From NCBI GenBank assembly GCA_050084985.1, contig JBITNC010000002.1, positions 23,188,001-23,252,000 of the forward strand: a DNA stretch of 64,000 nucleotides, given 5' to 3'. The notes under the pieces were generated by a model that was not told the origin of the DNA, searched no databases, and worked only from the letters and a program-made list of their open reading frames with translations. The stretch is from Nageia nagi. Taxonomy: Eukaryota > Pinophyta. Both the position numbers and the translations under genes were made by a program. Shown here one piece after another: positions 11,901 through 26,900 of this stretch. Position 1 is the first letter of the stretch. Every line of letters begins with the position of its first letter.

Positions 11901-14900
11901 GTTGAAGGTCTTGGAGTGATTTCCATGTGACATCTTCAATGAGGAGTCCTTCCCATTGAAGTAACACTTTTCAATTTTGCGATCATTCAAGAGTGAAGTT
12001 GATGTACATGATGGTTGAGGATGGCTGCTAGTTTGATGAGTAAAGAGCCTTCCTCATCCAATTCTTGGAGTATTTTCTTGGTGTGGGCATAATTACCAAT
12101 TACCTTCTTAAAGTATGGCACATGGAATATTGGATGGATCTTGGACGTGGATGGTAATTCTACCTTATAGGTGACCTTACCAATCTGTTGAATGACTATG
12201 TAGGATCCATAAAACTTTGGAGCGAGTTTTTGGTGATTCTTTAGTTTCAAGGATGTCTGCTTATAGAGCTGGAGTTGAAGGAAAACCACATCCCCTACTT
12301 GGAATTATCTTTTAGACTTGTGTTGATCAACTTGCTGCTTCATTTGTTATGATTTGTGGCTTGGTTTTCCTTCAGGGTTCAAAGAATGATGGTTTGATTG
12401 GCTAAAGTAATGTGCATTGCTTCCACTTTGGAGCTATGATCTTGGTGGATCTCCTTGCATCAAGTAGTGATATTATCCTATTGGATAGGGCAACTTTTGG
12501 GAGGCATAACTTTGTGATTGTAGCTTTGTTCAACCTAGTTTAAATGCGTTAGAAAGCCTAAGTCATGTGGAATCATTCAAGGGGGTCGAGCCTTGTTCGA
12601 TGGAATTTGGATTGCCAAATCCACTCCAAAAGGCACAAAAACTAGTAAATAAGTGATGCTGTCCACAAATAATATAATTATATAAATATTGCCCTAACAC
12701 ATTTCTAATAAAATCAAACTCCACATATGGATAAAATATAGGAGGATAAATAATTTAATGCTTACTATTTTCTTTAGTGACAATTTTTTTGCCAAGGTGG
12801 CAGAAGTGAATAAATTCTTACACCACATCCAGGAAGTGATATGTTACTCAAGAAGAATATATGCTAGGCAATGAGAAGTGGATCAAAATGGGTCAGAATG
12901 AAGTTTGAGGTAGGAGATATGGTAATCTTGAGGCTTCAATCACACAAACAAGTATCTCTCAAAACAAAGACAAATAAAAAAATGGCCCCAAAATTCTATC
13001 AACAGGTGGTTCAAAGGATTGGACAAGTGTATTATTAGTTAGAAATATCAGACAAATCTAAAGTTCATCCAATTTTCATGTTTCTTGTATTGAATAGGTT
13101 CTTGGGCAAAATGTGCCACACCAAATGATGATTCTAGAATTGAATGAAGAAGGACAAATGATTCTGGAGCTAGAAGTAGTATTGTAGAAAAGAGAAAAAA
13201 CTATTATGCAATGGTAGGTGAAAGAGCTTCGCATCAAGTTGAAAGCTTTACAAAAACGAGATGCTACATGCGAGCTAGACGATATTCTCCATAAATTTCC
13301 AGCTTTGAAGATAAAGATTTCTAAAGAATGAGGGCATGTAGTGAACCCAATGAATCTGCATTAAGTAACTTGTATTTGATTGGCTTGACCCTTAGGATAG
13401 GATTGATCATATTAAATCAGCCCTTGAGCATAGGGATTAATGTTAGTGATATATAAGTCTATAAATAGGTGGTAATGCGAAGGTAGTGATTGTTGTCGTA
13501 TAACATATTTCCTTATGTGCCCTATAGTAGTGCATAATTTGGAGACTTTGCCCTTGCGAAGTGGCATTGTTGATTTCTTATCTGAGCTATTCATTTCTGC
13601 ACCTGTTACTGCTATTTGGAGTATATTGCTAATCTTTTGTGAGAATTGTGGACTGCTATTCTAGATTTATTTATGAGTTAAAGTTGTTTCATTACAAAAT
13701 ATATCCAGATATTCAAAATTTCAACCACTCTCAGATATTCAGATCTCATCGCGGAGTATAAAGTACATGAATACAAGGTTTGTTCAATGAGAACATGAAA
13801 TCTTAATATTTAGACTGGGAAAATGAGATCTGTACAAGTGAAGGACTTTATAAGCATCCAAACTACAAGCAGAAGATTCCAAGAAGTGTGCACATGCACA
13901 AGTGGAATCATGCTCAAGCATGCAAAGATACATGTTGAAGATTCTAAAACGTATGCAAAAGTGTGAATAAGAGTAGACGCATGTCCAAGTATGTACTTGT
14001 ACAATACATCACGTTAACTTATATGAAAGTTGTTTCAGTTTCTGCACTACTAAGGTAATTTTATTACTGGCAAATTCGGATATATTGATTTGAATCAATT
14101 CTTAGATATCTGAAATAATTGCAAGGTAGCATGTATAGGCATTAAGATATCTTTTTTGCCTCTTGTTCCTTGATGATTCTGACACATCTGTTGTTATTTA
14201 TTTCATTGTTTTCTGTGGTTATGTTTTTAGCATTAAGCTGTAGACGTTAGTCGCTTCTCGTCATTTGTTAATGATAGAAATGAGAAAAGTCTCTATTTGT
14301 CTTGTAGGGTTATGCTGGCGGAGATGAGACTAAGATGCTTCAAAGACATCTAATTGATACTTCAGTCAAAATTGGTTCAGGTCCAAACAGGGCCAATGTT
14401 GGTGCATTGTTTCTTCAGCAACATGGGGTGATGAAAGTTTATAGAAAATCAGATTTAGCAGAGAATATTTTCCCATTTGTGGAGTCCTTCACATTTGCTA
14501 ACCATTTGTGCGATGCTATAGGAGTTATTATATTGGATGATGGCATGCAGGTAAGCGTTTTAGTAATCTTGTGTATTACATGGGTTGATTTTTGGTTTTC
14601 AAAACCTTTCTACGCTTCTATGTTTGATAGTTGTGCGGCAGGTTTCTGCTGTTTCATATGGAACGTAGAAGAGTATTAAGCTGAATGACTAACAGACTCG
14701 GATTAGTAGACTGTAAATTATGCTTTGTCAGTAATTCATAAATAGCTTCATATGGATAACTACGAACTGAAAGTTGCACTTAGATAGCAGAAATGCTTAG
14801 TTCTTTGTTTTCTAAAAAAATATTTGATGCATAGGACTAATGTTGTGAAAGTGTCTGCTGCTATAGCCATCTTTTTCTCTTTAAGAACTTATTATTTGGT

Positions 14901-17900
14901 TGATAATTGCTCTGAACTGAAAGACAAAATCATTTATAATGATTCATGAACCAAAATTGCTATTGGTTAGAGGTTGAGTGGGAAGATTGAGACAAAGGAT
15001 GTCTGTTGAACATGTCTAAATGGGTATGACTACTTTGTTAAACGGGTTTCTCCCTTATATTCTTAAACATCTTCATTCGAACATCTTTCTGCCACAGGTT
15101 TAGGTTACCTACAAATAGTAGTGAAGCCATAGAAAGTTATAAACAAGAACGAAGAACCATGCGCATCCTTTATCCATTATCTCCAATGGTTTTAGGTTGC
15201 CAACATCAAATGAGAAACAAAGCCTTTCCTTAAGAGACTCAATATATAAAACAAGGAAGAATAAAATAAAACACTAAAACATATTAGTGCGTAAAGTGAA
15301 ACGTATCAGGTCTACCATTAAAATCACCATGTAGCTCCATTATCTACAGTGAAACTTTATGCGCACATCTTAAAAATATACCAAATTTGCCACCCTTTTA
15401 ACTTCATACATGTCCATATTCAATTTGACAGATTTCATTGCAATACAGAAAGTTTCATGTCCCACAAATTCTAATTGAATATTTTAATTCTCTTACAACA
15501 TGTTTATGTTAATAATAATAAGACTTATCTGCCCTAATACAATTCTATGTTCTATCAATGAGATCCTCAGCATGCATTATATCTTCTTTGGCCTCTCACT
15601 TGTATGTGAAAGTCATCATCATTGTGCATTGCATGGCCCTTTGTTTTGAAATTCATCAACTTTGCACTACTATCTACTTCACTGTCATGCTTTCCTTGTT
15701 AAATCTTCTTCAGCTTCTCTTTCCTCTCTGCATACTCATGTATCTTCTTTGGAATTGTTGGCAAGTTGTCTTATCTGTTTTCACTTTTCCATGAACTAGC
15801 ATTCCATTATTGTGCTCTTCCTGTCAATGAAATGTCTCTCTTAACTTGGCCATTCATTCAAATTATCTTTGTTTTGTAGTCCCTGTTGCAATTAAATATC
15901 CCTGGATTTTCCCTCATCTTACTTCAATTAGAAAACAGTAACAGTTTTAAGGTCCTTGATGCCTGATCAAAGTGATCAATCTTATTGTTCTTTTGCAGTT
16001 TCTTGCAGTATGATTTATTGCGATATTATTGTTAGTATATAGTCAATGAATAGTAGATATTGATTCAGTCAAATACAAAGATAATGTTTTCCATGTTACA
16101 TTTATTCAGAGATTATGTATAATGATGTGGGCATGTTCAGTAGTGATGTAAATAAATGGCAAGTTGAATCAAACTATGATCTCATTATACTGATAGTAAA
16201 AATACAAGGTTTGGAAATCATGTTGAAAAACTGGCTGAATTTGTTGAATTTTATTTGATGGTCAGTTAAAACTGAAATAGGGATACTTTCATAATTGATG
16301 TTCATTGATCACTGCCCACACCTACTTATACGATGTCTTAAAGTCTAAAAATGAGAAGTAAAGCTGAACAAAGTATAACTTACATTACTACAAGTTGAAT
16401 TACATTCTTTTACCTATCATGGGTGTTTGAAGAATTACTAATTTAGATAATTGGGAAGTTCAAGATAGCTTTTCAAGTCTATCATATTAATGTAATTGGT
16501 AAATATGATTAGTCTATGTCCAACAGTCTACGCATGGTTTATCCAAGTACTTAATTTTCATGTTGTGAGCTAATACGAGTGTATCTTTTCTTTACAGAAT
16601 ACAATGGTGTTGTTTTGTTGAAAACTTTGAATGAATATTTTTGTTTATTGAATTTGTGGTCCTATTTCTGATTATCTGGAAGTTACCACCATGCAAATCA
16701 ATACTTGTTGTGTTTACAATAGCATTCAAGAAATAAAGAGGATATGAGATAGTAAAACATGCAACCATTGATTGATTTTTGTGTGAAGGACAGCATTGGA
16801 GTTTATCAAGGGATTTGGAGATTGTAATGTTAAATTGTGTAAGCCTTTGGGGAAATGGACGGATGATTCCACGTGGCCCCTTGAGGGAATCCCTTGAATC
16901 ATTGAGACGAGCAGATATAATAGTTCTCCATCATGCAGATTTGGTATGTACACATTTAATGTTAGCATAATTGTAAACATTATGGGATTAATTTTACATG
17001 CTTATGATTCTGCTTGCAAGCTTATTATTCTGCTCATTATTGTACCTGTAGAATATGATCTATGGTGAACAATTCTAGATCATAATTCAATGTCGCTGAA
17101 CTGTATTGGTACTCTTATAAAACTAGGAAACTATTATATTCCTTTACTCTGTAATTGAAATTTGTTGTTTCTGTTACAAAAATTGAAAATATTATAGTGT
17201 GGTAATACTCTCGAAGTTTTTTCTTTAAATGCTTGGGTTGCCAGAAGTATTTTGTTTCTTAGCAGGATATAATCTATTTGTCTTCGACGATGTTGATTAT
17301 AGTATCCATAATCGGTGAGGTAATTCTCTAGTTGTAAAACACCAGATATTTTTTAGTCTGATTTTTATTTTCTGTATAGTCTACATGAGTACCTTGCAAT
17401 GTCAAAATTAGCAGCAGCACCAAATGAATTTCAAGTCTTCAGGTTCCCATGTTTGGTGAGGTAATTCTCTAGTTGTAAACTACCTGAAGTTCTTCAGTCT
17501 GATATTTTGTTTCTGTATAGTCTACATGAGTACCTTGCAATGTCAAAATTAGCAGCAGCACCAAATGAATTTTAAGTCTTCAGGTTCCAATGTTTGGTGG
17601 GATTGAGAAATATCTTGAATGAAAGTTCATCTAACACTGGAGAAAATAGTGGTGCTTACAACATTTGACCATTCATTACAGTCGTCACATAATCGGAAGA
17701 GTAAATGTTAATGCACCCATCTAATCCAATGGGACGTACATAAAGGACATGGTTTCATGAACTTCTAGAAAAATAATCTAATATGTAGGTTATTACATTA
17801 CAACATTTTGCATATTTACACATCAGGTGATTATACATGATGTGATCACACCTTCGAGGTTTTGAAACAGAATAAGTACATGATGTCATCACAAAGTTGT

Positions 17901-20900
17901 TTTTTTGCTGCGTGACTGCCCAATATTTTTATATTTTATTGCCTTTTGTTGTTTGTCACTACTTTGATATTTTTTAATTTCTCCAAAGCTGTGTTATTAG
18001 TGATTCCCTTCGTACCTTTTGAGTTCGATTTCTTGAAGGCTTTTATCTGCTTAGCAGCTTTTCAAGTCATTCTGATTTTATGCTGGATTTCTTCAACAGC
18101 TTCTTTTATTTTCTTTTTGTTCAGATCTCAGATGAAAAACATCAATATATTAGAGCTGTTTTGAAAGATTTGCTGAAAGAGAAGATTATCCCCACTTTTT
18201 GTAGCAGAATGGTCCCATGCTACTTCTTTAGAATTGATTGCCAACTTTCAAAGGTTCCTTTGATCGCAGTTCATAATATGGTTGTGTTGTGTGTTTCAGG
18301 CATTGGTTGCCCAGAATCACTCTCGTTAACCATGAAAAAGGTAAAACTATCTAAAGCATCCTGCTTTATTTCTACTTTTGTGCCTAACAGCATATAAGGA
18401 ATGAAATACTGTATTACTAGATATATGTTGAAAATATATTCCTTTTTAAAAGATATTAAGGACATTTCTCCTCTGTTTGTATGGCATGCCATCTTTTAAC
18501 TTTATAACTTTAGATGTAGTTGTCTTTCTCAAACACTTACAAAAGTTTTAGAGATTGAGCCAGTCTTATTTATACTTGCACATGCTATGCTTAATATAAT
18601 TCACCAACTCAAATCTTTTTATGATCTGGACCTGAATTGATAGGTAGAATCTGGGGTTCAAAATATATAAGTGTGGAAACCAATGTTTTACAGAAACACA
18701 GCTGCTGTGAATATAGTATAAAGCTTACAAATGAGCAATCAATTAACTACAGTCAAATAAAATTGAACATTTTGTTAAAATGAAAATCTATGAGAACAGA
18801 TGTAAACAGAGCACAACAATCTTTGAGAAAAGATAGGATGTTGCTCTGTGACTCTGCTACAAACATGTGTGTTGGTCAAAGGTTACGATTTTCAGAAGAT
18901 CAATAATATATTAATTAAGTTCAGAACACAAGCAAAAGACTTTAAAATTAGCAGCCCCTCATGCCCAAGCTAATCCACTATTCCCAGCACTTCTTGCAGA
19001 TTGACGGTGGGTTGATCACCCCACATACATCACATTACACTTACCTCTTAGGTTGAGAATGTTTCTCAGCCAGTTCCGGGTCTGTTCACACGAGTTGCGG
19101 ATTGAGTTAGATCATCACATACCCGGGAACAAAGACTCTTTCGTTTGTGTGATTTGTAGACCGAGTCTAAGGATCATTTTGTCTTTCGTTGCCCTGCTAT
19201 GAGATCCGAGGATGGTACCATTGTCTTTTCCGTGACTCCTACGGATCGCTATCCTCCTTCTAGTACATAGATTAGAGATGTGTGGCACTCTATATGCGGT
19301 AGGCTTTCCTTCTATGAAAATGCCTCTTATCTCACACTCAGCATCCAAGTAGTGACCGCCGCATTACATCCTTCTTTCAGCCTATTTCGAAGGAGGGATT
19401 CTGCAATAGGGGGAGAGATGTTTCCCCCCACCCTCCTGACGCACTAGGAGATGCCTACGAGACATCCATATTCCTTTCAAGTCTCAACAGATTACATCTT
19501 TTTTCAGAGCTTATTTAGTCATCGTTCTAGAGATCAGAGCGACTTCACCACAACACCAATATTGAGAGCGTCTTCACATTCTTCCTAGCTTGGCTGATAT
19601 AGCACACCTTGTTGTAGCTTTGATTTCATTGTGAGGGTTCTGACCCTTTTTGCAGCATAGTGTAGATTTGTTTCTTTATGTTTTAGCTTTAGTGGGGATA
19701 GTCTTGACCCCAAATTGCTAGCACACTTACCATATATGACCTAGTCCCATTGATCGCTTTTGGTCACCTGTGGACATTAATATACTTTCTTTCTTTCCAA
19801 GTCTATAAAATATTAAAAAGCAAAGAGCAAAAGCTCATTTAGAGATAGAACAAAGGAAAAGAGAAGACATACATGATCAAATATCTAAAAAACATCTCAA
19901 GAATACATCGGACAATTTTTTGGCATGCTTTAATGCTGTTATCTTCTTCCAAGCTTTTCCTTGACTCATATTCATAGGTATTGCAACAGATTGTAGAATA
20001 CATCTACCGAAGGTGGCCATGCCCCAAAATGGCATTAGACCCAGAACATGAGCATTTTGGACCCTACGTCCTAGATTTACAGCATAAATTCACCATCCTT
20101 TCACTCCAAAATACCAAAATGCCAAAATTCATCATTGAAGAACATAAGATGTCTATCAGCCTACCTCCAATCACCTAAGTCTAGATAACTTTTCTTTGTG
20201 TCAATTTGCAAAATCCTAATTATTAGATCTCTATATTACATTTAATTATTAATCCATTTTCTTTCATAGAGAGTTAATTATACATAGAACTATATATATA
20301 TATATATATATGAATTTAGGATATGCACATGGGAGTTACACAGGAAATGTATGGTTTGGTGAAATCCAACTAGACATGGTGGGGATGAGCTTTATATTAA
20401 TAGCATAGTTACAATGTTTGGAAAGCTCAATTTGAATGGAGGACAAAAACAGTTTGAAAGTTCAGAAAAATTTTGGTTTGGTTTGAATCGGAAACACACA
20501 CGTATATATATATATAAACCAGATCATGATGACATTTAATAGAAAATATTAAAATTTAAATATAATTAATTATTAATTAATCATAGAATACCAAATGGTT
20601 TACATACTAAGATAAAAACTAAAAGTTTATATATATATATAAACAAGATCATGATGACATTTAATAGAAACTATTAAAATTTAAATACAATTAACTATTA
20701 ATTAATCATAGAATACCAAATGATCTACATACTAAGATAAAACTAAAAGTTTTTATATATATATATATATAAACCAGATCATGATGACATTTAATAGAAA
20801 CTATTAAAATTTAAATACAATTAACTATTAATTAATCATAGAATACCAAATGGTTTACATACTAAGATAAAACTTAAAGTTTAAGTTGCAACTTGCAACA

Positions 20901-23900
20901 TTGAATCAATTGCAAAGTAACTACTAACTAAATCTTGCTTCATGCTCAAAATCTAAACTATTCATCTACGTCTGATTTTATGCTGCCAACAACATTAATA
21001 TCGTCATTATCTTCATTGTTGCCCTCATTTTCTTCAAAACATGGTTCTCCAAGGTGGGAGTTATCATGTTTGTATGGATCAAATCATGTGTCCTCCAATG
21101 TCTTTATCATGCAGAAGCACTAGAACATTGATTAAATATTATAACGTTAAATTTTTGCAACTTTGGAGTAAAATACCCATAATTTTGCCTCCATACAGCT
21201 AGATGCATCACACTTCTATCTAACTTTGCTTTCTTCAGTCCAAATATTTTCCCTTGATTTTTAAAAAGGGTAAGCTGCCCTTACACTTTACCTTTACCAA
21301 TTTCAATTTAAATCAGTCTGTCTATTGCTGAAAATAAATCTGTTTTTATTCTTTTCATCTCCATCTTGATCCACCCCTACTGATTCGAGATCTAGATAGC
21401 AAGTTGTTGTGTGTAAAGGGCGATGAAACATGGTCCAGTGGTTGTCTTCAATTTCCCAAATACACTTCACCTCTTTAGGATCGTTCCGAAGTGCTTTTTG
21501 AATTGTTTTTTTTTGGCTCTATCCATGTCCTCGTACACAAAACCCATGCAAGGCTTATCATCATCAACCATTCTCAAAATTTGGACAAGTCCCTCATAAA
21601 GTTTTGAAGTTCGCTCCTCGCCAATAATCGGCTGGCTGGCTGAAAAGTTTAATTGGTGATTCGGCAAAAGTTCGGAAAAAAATAGGAGAAAAAAAAACAT
21701 TTGTTTTTAGAATTCCAATTTCAATTTTGCATTACCAAAACATCCAAAAACAAAATACTGCATTAGAAATTAGAATATAGTGTTTTTTTGCATTTCATTG
21801 TGATATAGATCATATCAAAACAATTACATAATGGTGCAACCTTCATAAGTAACATTATGTAATCACTATGCAGTATTAAGTGATGAACTATAAACTCTAT
21901 AGTTCATAATTTCATACTGTTTAGTGAGTACATAATGTCAAAAAATCAGGAATTTCATATATATGGCATGTGCTTTTTAGTTTTCAAAAAACAAAAATTC
22001 ATATTGAAAATGCAAACATATCAAGGATGTGTTCTTTTCTTTCCCTCCCTTTGTCCTTTGTTGTTGCCCTTGTTCCATATGCCTTTGATGTTGTAGGTGC
22101 ACTTGGTGAGTTTGGCTTGTCTTGACTTTCAATTTCAAATGCACTAGCTTTTTCCACCTCCTTTTCTAGTCGTTCTAGACCATCCCCTTCAAGGATATCA
22201 TTTTCCCAGTCACCCATAGCATTGATCCATTCATTTGTTTGATCAATGTTATCCAAATCTATTGGATCTCTATCACTCCTCTCAATCCTTCTATTACACA
22301 ACCTTACGTTGTAATTTACAAAAAACAATTTGTCCAACCTTTCTTTCATCAATCTATTACGCTTTCTTGTATGAATTCGCTCAAATAAACTCCACTTGCG
22401 TTCACACCCACTAGCGCTGCAAGGTTGGCTTAAGATGCGTATTACCAATTGTTGTAGAAGAGGGCATTTTGCACCAAATGATTCCCACCACAGCTACAAT
22501 TTCAACAATTAAAAAAAGTCAGATTACATTCTATTTAATTTTAATTTTTTAAATTCTAAAAAAATTTAATTTTTACAAACATAAATAATTGATTCTGGAA
22601 TTTATGTTTTCCTGGATCTAATGCATGCAATACTAGAGAAAAGGTAGCCATTTGCATTTTTATATGTGGTCAACTCTCTCTGTATTTGCATAACTTTATC
22701 CTCATCATGTGCTAGCATCCTCTTTGTTGGGGTGTTTTTCTTTCCTACCCTGAAGCAGTGAGAAAAAAGCCAACACCTCAGGTGGATGGACGTTGCTCCC
22801 TTCTGCTATGGGGACTGGTTACCCCAAAGGTTTGGCTTTGTGAGCTATGCAAGGATAACCTAGGAGACAGTTGAGATGTTTAGAGCTGCCACCAACATGA
22901 ATGTCGTGTGGATTCAAGGGACTTTGAGTTTTGCGTTTGGGCTTTAACAAAGTTGTTTCTTGAATGCTAAAAAAGGGGAAATTTGGGGTGCGAATATCGC
23001 GAAAAAGTGGTGTAAAATAAAAGAAAATAAAGAAAGAAAAGATGGTGGAAAGAATGTGGGGATAGGATGTAATAGTGGGCATACAAGCTCACGGGCTTGG
23101 TAAAGACTCTTGGAAGCCGACTCACTTGGGTTCAATGCAGGTTCCAGGCATCCACTATCCAGTCCACTTGCCAACAACACCAATAGTTGAGTGGACAAAG
23201 TGTGAAGCTAGGGCAATGAGATAGGATGGGACCAAGGTGAGATTGAAGTACTTGGGTGAAGTTCCGGCGGCGAACAACATTAGTGAGACATCCCAAGACT
23301 ACCAAGCCAATACTGCAAATAGTAAAACATCATCCACGAGACATCAATCAACTGCTTAAGATGAGCAAGCAAGCTCCCGTCCACCTCAATGAAGTTTACG
23401 AGATGTGCCAAGTCAATTGAACTAACATCAAGCAATGATAGAATAAACATAGATAGCACTATCTATCATTCATTCACATCCACTATTCCAACATGAAAAA
23501 GTACATAATCACAATGGCATCCACATACACCACTTTTAACACTTAAGAGCAATTTGGCACAACAAAGTTTCTATTAAGTTGTCAAAATATCAATCCCCCC
23601 TTCAAATGAAGCAAAATGCAGTATAAATAGTGTTAAGAACAACCAACAATGTTGCCCTAACCCTAATTGCGAATATCAAGAAATACAGTGCGGTCCAATG
23701 AAAATATGCCACATGGAATTACAATGTTTCATCCAAACTCGTGGGAGCAAATCCTCTTCCTTCACGAGTTTGGGAATAAAAATAATATTAAAATGTCTAG
23801 CTAGAAAGTGCGAAAATAAAATCCTTCGGCCACGAATCTCTCCATAAGCTCCACTTCATGCAGCATCTCCAAGAGCTTTGGGCCGCTAGTAGCTATGTTG

Positions 23901-26900
23901 TCCTCGACTTTGTCCGCTAGCTTTTGCATCTCAGCCTTCCACGCGTGAGCTCGTAGCATGTGCCTCAGGTGACTCCTTGATTGGTATGAGTTCACATCGT
24001 CGGTCATTATCAGGATATGAAGGATATGTCTGACCTCTGCCACCTCATCTTCCTCTCGGATGGTGGTGTTCTTTTCTAGGAACCGCACTTGAAAGTCCAT
24101 CTGTTCTATGCATGAGTGAGCCCTGTCGTTGATCCCTGTTACTCCCTTCCGCACCTTTTGGAAACTGGTGATGATTTGACTATTCACTCCCAAATAGAAC
24201 CAATAGTCTTCACAAAGTTTGGCAGCTTCGAACCTCTCAACCTATGATGCCTCATAATTCAACAACATGGGTCTCTGAGAATCTAAGATCCTATGCAACT
24301 GAACCCTCTCGTTGACGATATACTTCAATTGTTCCTCTGCAAAAGAGACCTTGTGAAGAGCCCCAATGAATTGCCTCAATGCTGTCGAGACCTCATCCAT
24401 CACCTCTTACTTCACTGTCATCATGCCTTCTTTGAGGGGCTTCACCTTCCTAAGCTTTTCTGTGGGTACCTTGGTGGACTCAAGCTCCCGAGTCAATCTC
24501 CTTTGGGTAGCCAACTCCTCCTTCAAGCTCTTTATTTCCTTTTCCTTCAGTAGCCCGTCCTTGGCGATTGCCTCTGTGTTCGAAATGATTGCATGTTTCC
24601 TGCTCGTCACACCAATGGGGCCTGTGTTGATGATTTGGTTTATTTGTCTCAAGTCTTCGGGGGGTCTTGATGCATACTGTGTTTTCCATCATGTGCACAT
24701 AGGTTTGACTCCTCCCTAGATGAGTGGAGCTCTTCCCAATCTGATCACTAGCTCTTCTAGTTCTAAACTCCTCCCCTACATCCATGTTGAAGACATCGAG
24801 GCACTCATCCATGTCTACGCCCCACTCCGGGTTAGGCGAAGGTTGGTGGGTCTCAACGGTGTCGTTGACAATCTGGACTGAGACCCTCTCTTTAGTTGGG
24901 CTTTTCTTGGTATCGATTCTGGAGTGGGATTTTGGTCTTTCTTTTGAAATGTAGAAGGTCCTAAAGTGATGCGGTTATTGACTTCCTTCAAGATCTCCAA
25001 CGATGGCTCTTCTTCACCTTGTGCATCCTGTATATCCCTTTTAGGAACAATACTACTTGCATGCTTATCTCTTGGCCCTTCATCTTACTCATCCTCCGGA
25101 ATGCTCTCATACTTCTCTTCTTCAAGCATACTTTGCCGGTCACCATCTCCTTGCCCATCCACCTGTTCTTCATGAGGTGTGCCATGGTCTTCATATAGAT
25201 GGCCCGAGGACTCTGACCCTGATCGTGGAATGGTCTAAAACGGACGTGACACCACTGTCCTCGCTGGCCTTTGGGTTGGAGACGGATCTGGTCTTTGGTT
25301 TCTCACACATCTCACTACCTTATTGGTAGCCATGTGCTACAATTCCCTCACATCATGTTCATCAATTGTCCCCTTTACCTTATGTGCTACTTGCTCGACG
25401 GGAACCTTCCCATGCATGGACGCAGGTTGCCTAATGGGTTCCTCAATCGTTAGTGGAAACTGGGTGACCCTAGAGGTAGATTCTTGTGGTTTTCTTCCTC
25501 GAGATTGGGACAACTTCTTATGAATTGATGCTTCTACTTCCCGTTGTTGTTTCTGAGCCTCCTCTTGCATCTTGGCACGAATCTTATTCACTTCCACTTC
25601 GGTGCTGACGTTTCGAAACAACTCCTCATCTCTAAGTGGCCTATGTTCATAGGCCCTCTTCCTCTCCTTCATATAGAATCCATGGATTCGGTGCTTAGGC
25701 TCATAGTGGTTGGCGGTCCATATCTTCCTGAATTTGTACCTTCCCAACTCATCTATCATGGAGGTCACGTCTGCCCAAGCTCTACATTGATACTCTCCCA
25801 CTATGATTGGCAGATTGGAAGTGGCTGACTTCTTCTGCCAAACGTGCTCATGCAAGAAGGTCAACTGCCTCATCATCTTCATCAGGAGCATCCTATTGCT
25901 TACGTACCGAGGCAACTGATATGGCTCTATGATTGATCCGTAGAGGCGAATGTAGGAGTAATATTGGTGATGGATGAAGAAGTCTCCATGTTTCCTCAAT
26001 GCATCCTGGGCTGAGTTGGAGATTCTAGCAACAGTGATCTCTCCCTTAAGCTCCTTGTAGATTTTGTATTCCCATCCATCATTCTTCATTGTGAAATTCT
26101 CCCATCTCCTCCCGATCTTCCACTTTGGGTAGCACTTCCACACGACATATGTTCCCTTCTCGATCAAATCAGCCTCCCCTAAGGCAATGGGCCTTTGCTT
26201 GCCGTGGATCAACAGGTATACTAAGTAAGAATTGAGGTGAAATTTGTGTGTGGGTCCCACCGACGACAGCTGGTCCATGATGCTATCGCCCAACACCTTA
26301 CTCCATTTGATCTTATCCCCCCCTGACTATCTCCACGATGAAGCCGAAGAACTCTTTTCGGAACTTGGACGCATCCTCCTTCTCGAGAACTTGTGACAAC
26401 ATGAGGATCATTAATTCGACAGAGAGATGGAAGTGGGAGAGGCATTGATGAGCGTGTTACCCTTTAGGCCATATTGCTCATCGAACATCCAACACTTGAT
26501 TGTTGCGGTTGCTCTATTGGTGTTTCGATAGCATGCTAACGATTGCTCCTCCCTATACTCAAAATTGCCCTTCAAAGTCCACTGAAATACGACCTTAATA
26601 CCTTCGGGGCTAAAGTCCATGATGACATCGCCCTTGATGTCACGGAGCACCCTTTCACCTTTCTTCCAATGTCGGCCGACTTCCAGACACAGCTCTGGGA
26701 ATGGGGCTATGAATGGGATGAAGGCATTGTTTGAGAGCCTAGAGAAAAATATCTTGTTTGAACTCACTAAATGGCTTGTTTTTGATGTTTTCTCTCATCT
26801 GCATCAAATCCACCTTCTGCCTGTCTGTGTCTCTGATAGGGGCCAACCCATTCTTGGAGAACTTAACTCCCTGGGATAGGGAGTCTCCTTGCTCGCATAT

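Larger units (their letters stand above)
9195..14307. other. LPXK intron 2, transposon-filled
   Basis: 5.1-kb intron. Recognisable contents are two SINE-like elements (about 9815-10235), two Ty3/gypsy integrase fragments in opposite orientation and a gypsy LTR (11987-13700). The stretches 10240-11980 and 13700-14307 show nothing recognisable. Confidence 0.75.

Noticed and set aside
14335-14679. 114-codon ORF as a stand-alone gene
   Set aside because: The ATG is internal to LPXK exon 3, and the sequence after 14550 is intronic.
24293-24719. Plus-strand ORFs of 86 and 117 codons, and others at 25057-25828
   Set aside because: Shadows of the long minus-strand ORF of the nested element.
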